Source of the DNA: Agrobacterium vitis
GTDB lineage: Bacteria > Pseudomonadota > Alphaproteobacteria > Rhizobiales > Rhizobiaceae
Reading direction: 5' to 3'
NCBI RefSeq assembly: GCF_037039395.1
Contig: NZ_CP146242.1
Coordinates: forward strand, 744,001-808,000
DNA: 64,000 nt
Part shown: positions 57,864-64,000 of the stretch, piece by piece
Layout of the letters: every line of letters begins with the position of its first letter
Numbering within the stretch: position 1 is the first letter of the stretch
Notes under the pieces: model-generated
Databases searched by the model: none
What the model was told of the DNA's origin: nothing
What the model saw: the letters and a program-made list of their open reading frames with translations, nothing else
Translations under genes and position numbers: made by a program

Positions 57864-58628
57864 GTGCACACACTCGTCATTGCCCGTTATGCGGAAGAGT
57901 TGGAATGGATCGCGCAGGTCCCCAGCAATTTCGAGATTTTTATCTATAACAAGGGCGAGGAGATTACCTCGCCGCAGGTGCTTGAGCGTGCCAATCACAT
58001 CATTGCGCGCCCCAATGTTGGGCGGGAATCTGAGACCTACCTCCATCACATGATGGGTCAGCGCCAGCGCAATCACGATTTTACGGTCTTTGCTCAGGGT
58101 GACCCCTTCACGCACAGCCCTGACTTCCTGCAATTGCTGAACAATTGGACCGACTGGGAGAAAATCCAGACGCTCTCCTGGGCATGGGTCGAAGAGAAAA
58201 ACGTACCGCCGCAGAAGTTTCTGGATGCCTATCGCCCGAAGCTGCGGGGCGGCCCGCGGGTCCGCGAAGAATATTTCTCGCTTTACACCTGGGGTCCGGT
58301 CGATTTCATCGACAATGGCGCCCTCGGCATGGGCACAGTCTACCGCCTGCTGAACGGTGGTATGGAAGCTTACATCAATATCGCCGCGCATATGTTGCGT
58401 CGCTGCCGCCTGGACCACATTGCCGACGAAGCCGACAAGCATCTGCTGGGGACGTTTTCCTACGGTGCAATTTTCGCGGTTCGCAACGATCTGGTCACAG
58501 CCGTTTCACCCGACAGCTATGCAAGGCTCTATGATTTCGCCAACGCGCCCGTGGTAGCGCATGGCTATATCCTGGAGCGCATGTGGCTGCATTTCTTCGG
58601 TGCGCCTTTTACGCTTCGCAGGCTCTGA
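57864..58628 (+). CDS. DUF3431-like protein
   Basis: 254 residues from GTG 57864 (CAGGAG upstream). The pattern VIARYAEELEWIAQVPSNFEI, IYNKGEEI, ARPNVGRESETYLHHMM and FTVFAQGDPFTHSPDF fits DUF3431, which resembles a nucleotide-sugar-type glycosyltransferase fold and is best known from fungi and a few bacteria. No signal peptide or membrane helix. Flanked on both sides by repeat elements, which suggests acquisition. Function unknown. Confidence 0.72.
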   Translation: MHTLVIARYAEELEWIAQVPSNFEIFIYNKGEEITSPQVLERANHIIARPNVGRESETYLHHMMGQRQRNHDFTVFAQGDPFTHSPDFLQLLNNWTDWEKIQTLSWAWVEEKNVPPQKFLDAYRPKLRGGPRVREEYFSLYTWGPVDFIDNGALGMGTVYRLLNGGMEAYINIAAHMLRRCRLDHIADEADKHLLGTFSYGAIFAVRNDLVTAVSPDSYARLYDFANAPVVAHGYILERMWLHFFGAPFTLRRL

Positions 58629-58676
58629 TACCAAGGCGAAGGTCTCCCATACATCGAAGCCTTGAGATCTTCGCAA
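58627..58676. repeat. palindromic repeat element, partial copy C
   Basis: GATACCAAG starts within the DUF3431 stop codon, and CTTGAGATCTTCGCAA follows at 58661-58676. The same two words occur in copy A (GATACCAAG right after the oxidase stop; CTTGAGATATTTGCAA). The inner stem-loop is missing or changed. Confidence 0.5.
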
Positions 58677-58709
58677 CTGGCAAGGCAAGGCAAGGCGCGG
58701 GGCGGATTT

Positions 58710-59027
58710 TCAGTCCGCTGCCGCAACCTTGGGGTCAAACCGCCATTTACGCCGGATGGCGCTTTCCAGATCCAGCCGGTGATGACGGGCAAAAAGCAGA
58801 ATATGTCCGAAAAGATCGGCAGTTTCATCGGCGAGCAGTTGGCGCAATTCGTCTTCGCTCATGCCCTTTTGGCGACTGCGGCCGCTGACCCGGTTTGCCG
58901 CTTGAACCAATTCCCCGGCTTCTTCCATTAATTTCAGCAGGAACCAGGTCTCGTCCCGTTCGACACCATTGACCGCCGCATAGGTGGCCGACGCCTTTTC
59001 AAAACGCTCCATCAGATCAGACAGCAT
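58710..59027 (-). CDS. MazG-like nucleotide pyrophosphohydrolase
   Basis: 105 residues. The Mg-binding helices are LKLMEEAGELVQAANR (residues 31-46, EExxE type) and LLADETADLFGHILLFA (64-80, ExxD), as in all-alpha NTP pyrophosphatases. Single short domain, so probably a house-cleaning enzyme for non-canonical nucleotides, or a phosphoribosyl-ATP-type relative. Convergent with the DUF3431 gene. Confidence 0.85.
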   Translation of the reverse strand: MLSDLMERFEKASATYAAVNGVERDETWFLLKLMEEAGELVQAANRVSGRSRQKGMSEDELRQLLADETADLFGHILLFARHHRLDLESAIRRKWRFDPKVAAAD

Positions 59028-59233
59028 ATCGTTCTCCTTTTGTTCTTGACTTTATCGCGCACTTCCGCAAGATTGTCGAGAGTGCAAAACAGAGCGGTTA
59101 AGGAGATTGGACAGCCTTGGATATGGCACCGAAACTCGACAGAAAATTCGGGTGCCCTTCATCTGATAGCAAGGCGTCGAAGATGCTGGTGGGAGAATAA
59201 CCGAAAACCATCCATCGGCTACAAAATGATAGC

Positions 59234-59258
59234 GCCGTCTATCGATAAGATAGACGGC
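59234..59258. terminator. perfect hairpin after the D,D-carboxypeptidase gene
   Basis: GCCGTCTATC-GATAA-GATAGACGGC, 10-bp perfect stem, 44 bp beyond the stop of the minus-strand gene at 59302. A short T-run (ATTTTG) lies seven bases further on that strand, so termination is likely but not textbook. The remaining 270-bp gap up to the MazG-like gene shows nothing else. Confidence 0.5.
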
Positions 59259-59301
59259 ACGACGGATACAGATAGGAGATTGCAGCAGTCGTTGGAAACG
59301 C

Positions 59302-60618
59302 TTAGCCGCGGGCCGGCATCAGCACGCAATCATAGCTGCTTTTCACCAGTCGCTCACAGGCGCTTTGAGCATCGTCCTTGTTGGGAAAACCGGTGAAGCG
59401 GGCGCGGTACACGGTAGCACCATTGCGGGTGACGGCTTCGGTATAGATATCCCGGTCGGCCAGCGGTCCACCGATCTTGTCGCGGACCATTTGCAGCAGG
59501 CTCATGGCTTCCTCGGCGCTGGCGGCAGCCGCGATCTGGATCTGCCAGGTTCCGTCGCGATGCAGCGGAATGGGCTTCAGGGGACGCGGATGGGCACCCG
59601 CAATCAGGGCTTCCGTGGCTGCGGCGGCATTGTTGGCGCCACCACCGGCATAAGCATTGCCAAAGCGGGAGCCGAGAACCGGCGCATCTGCCTGCGCGCT
59701 GACCGAAGCAACCTCTCTGCGGTCGATTGGGGTGCTACGGTCAAGCGGCAGGGGAATGCTGCCAGTGGTCTGGGCGACGACAATGGGAGCGGTGGGAGCG
59801 GCGCTGGCGATCAGCGAATTGCCGTCGGAAGCCTTGCCGATATTCTTGGTGATCAGTTGCGCCATCAGATTATCGCGGCTGGCGCCGCTACGACCGCCCA
59901 TGATCACGCCGATCACCCGGCGCTTGCCATCGGCCACGGCGCTGACCAGGTTATAGCCGGATGCGTTGGTGTAACCGGTCTTGATGCCGTCCATGCCCTT
60001 GTAGCGGTACATGAGATTGTTATGGCCGTTGATGGTGCGGCCACGAAAGGCAAAGCTGCGGGTGGAAAACAGCGCGTAGTCGCGGGGAAAGTCGCGCAGG
60101 AGTGCTACGCCGAGGGTGGACATGTCGCGGGCGGTGGTGATCTGCCGATCGTCGGGAAGGCCGGACGCATTGACGAATGTGGTATTGGGCATGCCGAGCT
60201 GGCGGGCCTTGGCGGTCATCATCGCCGCGAAATTCTCTTCCGTCCCGCCGAGCTTTTCGGCCATCGCGGCGGCGGCGTCGTTGGCCGACAGGGTCACCAT
60301 GCCCAGCACGGCCTCGCGCACGGTAATTTCGTCACCCGGCTTAAGGCGAAGCTTGGTGGGGGGACGTGATGAGGCATATTTGGAAAACGGCACCGGGCTA
60401 TCCCAGCTCAGCGTGCCACGGCGTATCGCATCGAAAACCATATAGATGGTCATCATCTTGGTCAGGGAGGCCGGGTGATTGGGCATATCCGCATTTTCCG
60501 AGGCGATCACCCTACCGGTGCGCGCATCCAGCAAAAGCTGGGCGCTGCCTGCAAAAACCGGGCTTGCCATCATGCTGATCGACACGAACAACGATAGCGC
60601 GATCAGGGTCCTGCTCAT
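59302..60618 (-). CDS. D-alanyl-D-alanine carboxypeptidase with SPOR-like end
   Basis: 438 residues from ATG 60618 (GGAGG before it); the open frame upstream to 60798 shows no similarity. Signal peptide MSRTLIALSLFVSISMMASP to VFA. Peptidase S11 motifs: SLTK (in HPASLTKMM), SAN (TLSANDAAAA) and KTG (MDGIKTGYTNASG). A linker rich in Ala/Thr leads to a C-terminal SPOR-type domain (WQIQIAAAASAEEAMSLLQ ... YRARFTGFPNKDDAQSACE), which directs such enzymes to septal peptidoglycan. Confidence 0.94.
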   Translation of the reverse strand: MSRTLIALSLFVSISMMASPVFAGSAQLLLDARTGRVIASENADMPNHPASLTKMMTIYMVFDAIRRGTLSWDSPVPFSKYASSRPPTKLRLKPGDEITVREAVLGMVTLSANDAAAAMAEKLGGTEENFAAMMTAKARQLGMPNTTFVNASGLPDDRQITTARDMSTLGVALLRDFPRDYALFSTRSFAFRGRTINGHNNLMYRYKGMDGIKTGYTNASGYNLVSAVADGKRRVIGVIMGGRSGASRDNLMAQLITKNIGKASDGNSLIASAAPTAPIVVAQTTGSIPLPLDRSTPIDRREVASVSAQADAPVLGSRFGNAYAGGGANNAAAATEALIAGAHPRPLKPIPLHRDGTWQIQIAAAASAEEAMSLLQMVRDKIGGPLADRDIYTEAVTRNGATVYRARFTGFPNKDDAQSACERLVKSSYDCVLMPARG

Positions 60619-60787
60619 TCGGCCTCCAGACTGGTTACACTGCAAATACTTGGGCAAATTCATCGGCAAATTCACGAAAACGACCTCGAACACTTCACGG
60701 AACCGGCACGAGGACGGGCCGGCATTAGACCCAAAATGGGGCAGGAAATTGTGCAACGCCTTCATCTTGCCCAATATTGTTAATGAA

Positions 60788-60810
60788 GAGTTGCCCAATT
60801 ATGGCAACTC
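60788..60810. terminator. hairpin over the soxR stop codon
   Basis: GAGTTGCC-CAATTAT-GGCAACTC is a perfect 8-bp stem that includes the soxR stop codon (60801-60799). No strong T-run follows, so it could end soxR transcription weakly or protect the 3' end. Confidence 0.4.
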
Positions 60811-61284
60811 TGTGGAATCTGCAGGGTTTCCCCCTTCGTTCCTATCAGAATCGAGAAGAAATACAGCCCCCTCGCCGCGCTCGCCCGCCATATCCTGGGG
60901 ATTGAAGATGTTGCAATGCGTCATCGACAGGCACCCGCAGCCGATACAGCCGTCGAGGTCATTGCGCAATTTGCCGAGCATGGCGATGCGCCGGTCCAAA
61001 CTATGCGCCCAACGTGTCGCAATCCGGCGCCAGTCCTCCCGGCCCGGCGTCTGGCCTTGCGGCAGATCTTCCATGATCGTCGCGACCTCCTTCAGGGGAA
61101 TGCCGAGCGCCAGAGCGGCCCGGATGATCGCCACGCGGCGTAGCACGTCCCGGTCGTAGCGCCGCTGATTGCCACTGGTGCGCCGGGCGCGAATCAAACC
61201 CTTGCGCTCGTAAAAATGCAAAGCCGAAACCGCAACGCCGCTGCGCTCAGCCAATTCACCGACGCTCAAACCCTGCATCCGCAT
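60799..61284 (-). CDS. soxR: redox-sensing MerR-family activator SoxR
   Basis: 161 residues. MerR HTH at the N-terminus (LSVGELAERSGVAVSALHFYERKG), helical dimer arm, then the 2Fe-2S site C113-x2-C116-x-C118-x5-C124 (CIGCGCLSMTHC), which defines SoxR. Oxidation of the cluster by redox-cycling compounds switches on target promoters. The binding site and an MFS gene lie divergently upstream, so this is a soxR-exporter pair without soxS, as usual outside enterobacteria. Confidence 0.96.
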   Translation of the reverse strand: MRMQGLSVGELAERSGVAVSALHFYERKGLIRARRTSGNQRRYDRDVLRRVAIIRAALALGIPLKEVATIMEDLPQGQTPGREDWRRIATRWAHSLDRRIAMLGKLRNDLDGCIGCGCLSMTHCNIFNPQDMAGERGEGAVFLLDSDRNEGGNPADSTELP

Positions 61285-61292
61285 TTTTCCTC

Positions 61293-61323
61293 TTTACCTC
61301 AACTTAAGTTGAGGTTGTAGCGT
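61293..61323 (+). promoter_or_regulatory. SoxR-dependent promoter
   Basis: The 18-bp palindrome CCTCAACTTAAGTTGAGG (61297-61314) differs from the E. coli soxS operator CCTCAAGTTAACTTGAGG by one paired change. It sits between a -35 TTTACC (61293-61298) and a -10-like TAGCGT (61318-61323), spacer 19 bp, the overlong spacing that MerR-family activators correct. It points toward the MFS gene at 61369. Confidence 0.85.
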
Positions 61324-61368
61324 GGCGATCATCAATTGACCAGAGCAGATGGCAAGGACTAAAAAATC

Positions 61369-62822
61369 ATGGAAATTCAACAGACTAACGCCGAAGCCGC
61401 AAAGGCCGATGCGACGAGGCCAGAGAATGGTCATTGGCGCGATCTGTTTGCCCCCGGCCTCAGAGCGGCAACCGTCATGGTCAGCCTTGGAGTTGGCCTG
61501 CATGCCTTCAACGCTTTCCTTGTCTCGACCGCCCTGCCCTCGGCTATTGCCGAGCTTGGCGGCGCGCAGTGGTTGCCCTGGACCAGCACACTCTATCTGG
61601 CAGCGTCGATTATCGCTGGCGCAAGTTGCGCCAGCCTGAAGGCCCGGGTAGGCACCCGGGGCGCATTGGCTATCGTCACCTTGGTTTTCCTGTCGGGTAC
61701 ACTGACCGCCGGTCTGGCGGGATCGATGGCAGGCATCATCACCGGGCGCGTCTTGCAGGGGCTTGGAGAAGGCGCTGTCCTGGCTCTGTGCTATATGCTG
61801 ATCTCGACGCTCTTCCCGCGCAGGTTGATCGCCCGTATTTTCGGTATCGAAGCCGCCGTCTGGGCGGTGTCGGCCTTTGGCGGGCCGGTGCTGGCCGGGC
61901 TGTTGACTGAGGCCATTTCGTGGCGTGCGGCCTTCCTCGTCAACGTTCCAGCCGGTGTCGTCTTTCTGATCCTGGCCAGGATTGCTGTTCCAAAAAGGGA
62001 AGAAAGTGGCAAAAACCCGGCCAGTCCGGGCGGCTTGCCGATAGGGCGACTGAGCCTGCTGCTGGTCGGGCTGGTGCTGCTGCTGGCGGCAAATCTGACG
62101 GAGCTGGAGATTTCCCGTAACACCATGATCGGCATGGCACTTGCGGCTTTCACGCTGTTCGTAGCGCTCGACAGAAACAGTCTTCAGCCGATCCTGCCCA
62201 ACGGCGCCTTTCTGGCGTCAACACCCGTCGGGCTTGGCCTGTGGATCGTGTTGCTCATGCCCCTTTCCGAAGCAGTCTTGGCGTCTATCTCGTCTATACG
62301 CTGCAACATCTCTGGTCGATGGGGCCAATGGCAGCGGGGGCGTTGAGCGCGCTGATAGCTGTCAGCTGGAGCCTGACGGCAATTATCACCGCCAATATTT
62401 CCACCCAAAAAGCGAGAGAAAACCTGATCCTGCTGGGTGTCCTTACCGAGGCTTGTGGCCTTGGCGGCACCACGCTTGCCATTGTCACCGGTTATCTGCC
62501 GGGACTGATCCTGTCGCTCATCGCCGTGGGCATGGCCTTTGGCATGGCGTGGGCAGCGCTCAGCCAGACGATGATGGAGGCGAGCCCACCTGAAGACCGC
62601 GACCGGACCTCGGCGCTTTTGCCCACATTGCAAACCGCTGGCTATGCCATGGGGGCCGCACTGGCCGGTCTCATTACCAATCGCTCCGGCTTTTCCGGCA
62701 CGGCATCGCCGGAGGTGCTGCGCCATGCGGTTGGCAATAGCGTCCTGTTTGGCCTGGCCTGCCTTGCTCCGGCAATTCTGCTGGCCCCCTGGATGGTGAG
62801 AAGCCTGAAGAACACCTGGTGA
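61369..62822 (+). pseudogene. MFS drug-type exporter, broken by one frameshift
   Basis: Two frames together make one MFS protein of about 480 residues. The first (61369 to 62346) ends its similarity at GLGLWIVLLMPLSEA; the second frame continues with LGVYLVYTLQHLWSMGPMAAG and runs to 62822. The switch is at 62262-62276 and looks like loss of one base; no slippery heptamer is present. Earlier parts show ALPSAIAELGGAQWLPW and GRVLQGLGEGAVLALCY, DHA-type marks. Under SoxR control. Either a recent mutation or a sequence error. Confidence 0.8.
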
Positions 62823-63046
62823 GGTCATCCGCAATCCAACAGCTTCATCGCCAGCGTCAGGCTTAAAAACGAAGCCAATGCATAATTCCTTAAATCGGTA
62901 CCATTAATCTGGCAGGTATTGAAACGATAACCCTTTGGGCCGGATGGGACTGCCCATTCGATAAACCGATCCGGTCCATTCCGGGCACCAGTTATAGAGC
63001 AGCTTTTTTCAAAGACAGCGCAGCCGAGGCTGCCGGAACATCACGT

Positions 63047-64000
63047 ATGGATGGTACTATCTTCAAGCATGGGCTGATCGCGGGCGGACTGGCCGCGGCG
63101 GGGATGGCGCGCAGGCTCGGTGCCTTGAAGGATGCTCGCGGGCTCGGCGCAATTTTCACCCTGCATCAGGTCCGCCCTTATCTTCCTTTGGTGCCCGATC
63201 CCAACCGACACCTGGAAATTACCCCGCAATTCCTGGATACCGCCCTTCGCGCCCTGTGGCGGGAAAATTACGAATTCATCCGCCTGGAAGAGGTGCCCGC
63301 ACGGCTTGCTAGAGGGCCAGGTCAAAGGCCGTTTGCGGCCTTCACCCTGGATGATGCCTATTACAGCAGCCGTGACTTCGCCCTGCCGGTATTCGAGCGG
63401 TTCGATGCGCCCTTCACGGTTTTTGTCTGCCAGGGCCTCAGCGAGCGTAGCCATGGCCTCTGGTGGGAAACCCTTGCGGCCCTGACCCGCAAGGCTGAGC
63501 GGCTGAAATGGGATTTCGACGGCAGGAGGCGCATCCTTTCCACCGATACGCCATTGCGCAAAGCCGCAGCGTTCCGGCAGATCGCCAGCCAGATCTCGGG
63601 CTTGGACGAGGAAGACATGATCGGCAGGCTGAACCGGATGGCGGCAGAGGTCGGCATAGACAGCCGCGACATCGTTGCCAAAGCCGTCCTGCCTTCGGAG
63701 GCGCTGGCCGATTTTGCCGCCCATCCGCTGGTCAGCCTGGGCGCCCATTCGGTCAGCCATCGAGGCCTGACCGGGCTTGATGATGAAACGGTGCGGCAGG
63801 AATTGAACCGCTCAGCCGACTATCTCGAAACCCTGACCGGAATGCGTCCGGTCAGTTTCGCCTATCCCTATGGCGATGGCCGTAGCGTCGATCGGCGTAC
63901 CATCGCTTTGGTGCGCGAGGCAGGCTTCAGTCTGGCCGTCACCACCCGGCCCGCGACACTGTTTGCGAGCGACGGAGCGCGCCTGCACGCCCTGCCGCGC
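63047..64000 (+). CDS. polysaccharide deacetylase (NodB-homology), runs off right edge
   Basis: 318 residues present, no stop before the window end. From ATG 63047 (MDGTIFKHGLIAGGLAAAG). NodB-fold motifs: FAAFTLDDAYYSSRDFA with the DD metal pair near residue 105, LGAHSVSHRGL with the HxxxH pair, and FAYPYGDGRSVD. CE4 enzymes remove N-acetyl groups from chitin-like or exopolysaccharide chains. The N-terminus is weakly hydrophobic. The 224 bp before it show no other gene. Confidence 0.85.
   Translation, partial: MDGTIFKHGLIAGGLAAAGMARRLGALKDARGLGAIFTLHQVRPYLPLVPDPNRHLEITPQFLDTALRALWRENYEFIRLEEVPARLARGPGQRPFAAFTLDDAYYSSRDFALPVFERFDAPFTVFVCQGLSERSHGLWWETLAALTRKAERLKWDFDGRRRILSTDTPLRKAAAFRQIASQISGLDEEDMIGRLNRMAAEVGIDSRDIVAKAVLPSEALADFAAHPLVSLGAHSVSHRGLTGLDDETVRQELNRSADYLETLTGMRPVSFAYPYGDGRSVDRRTIALVREAGFSLAVTTRPATLFASDGARLHALPR

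Noticed and set aside
59365..60369. 334-codon plus-strand frame
   Set aside because: Antisense of the D,D-carboxypeptidase gene.
61369..62822. Two separate MFS genes, or programmed frameshifting
   Set aside because: Each part alone is an incomplete carrier, and the junction has no slippery heptamer in the right frame; a single-base loss explains it more simply.

Overview
This is a chromosomal stretch of an alphaproteobacterium of the Rhizobiaceae (Agrobacterium / Allorhizobium / Rhizobium type). The evidence is the gene content and order: ppdK, smc, a DsbA-family oxidase, a DUF721 protein and mutY; the cell-cycle methylase ccrM; an intact ctaC-ctaD-ctaB-coxF-ctaG-ctaE aa3 oxidase operon; ispH with thrB-rnhA; and tldD. 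High GC at third codon positions and several short palindromic intergenic repeats of rhizobial type agree. Species cannot be fixed from the sequence alone.

Layout. 1-10 kb: 5' part of ppdK (runs off the left edge), an IalB-like and an SH3 secreted protein, an aromatic-acid-type MFS carrier, an Ivy-like lysozyme inhibitor, a decayed HigBA-type toxin-antitoxin pair, smc and a DsbA-like oxidase. 10-19 kb: DUF721, mutY, a HAD phosphatase, an ABM-domain protein, two large SPINDLY/OGT-like TPR glycosyltransferases around a PPOX flavoprotein, and ccrM. 19-33 kb: a GntR regulator diverging from a HAD phosphatase with a striking double palindrome between them, a lipid kinase, a lipoprotein, thrC, an M16 peptidase, a GNAT enzyme coupled to an EAL phosphodiesterase, an ArsR regulator diverging from a DMT exporter, YqgE, a DsbD N-domain protein and a peroxiredoxin. 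33.7-36.5 kb: a zinc-type ABC importer operon (aztABC-like) preceded by a 30-bp dyad and by a small membrane ORF of about 41 codons. 36.5-46.7 kb: rnhA and thrB, then a roughly 7 kb accessory block (IS5-family element, gamma-glutamylcyclotransferase, aminotransferase, LysE exporter, fused FAD amino-acid oxidase, class D beta-lactamase) that separates thrB-rnhA from ispH. 46.8-54 kb: SURF1, DUF983 and the aa3 oxidase operon, with an FNR/FixK-type box in the leader. 54.5-64 kb: IalB, tldD, VOC, HAD, DUF3431, MazG-like, a D,D-carboxypeptidase, soxR with a near-canonical SoxR promoter, a frameshifted MFS gene under that promoter, and the 5' part of a polysaccharide deacetylase.

How it fits together. 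The oxidase subunits, heme O synthase, Cox11 and SURF1 form one respiratory assembly module, probably repressed at low oxygen through the box in the ctaC leader. The aztABC module imports zinc under a Zur-like operator. The most unusual part is the 38.3-45.2 kb block. Its aminotransferase, exporter and FAD oxidase lie in one short-spaced row, with a gamma-glutamylcyclotransferase upstream and a beta-lactamase downstream. This looks like a horizontally gained pathway that makes, detoxifies or exports a modified amino acid; I could not assign a substrate. A dispersed palindromic repeat family, with a compensatory base change in its stem, lies beside this block and beside the DUF3431 gene.
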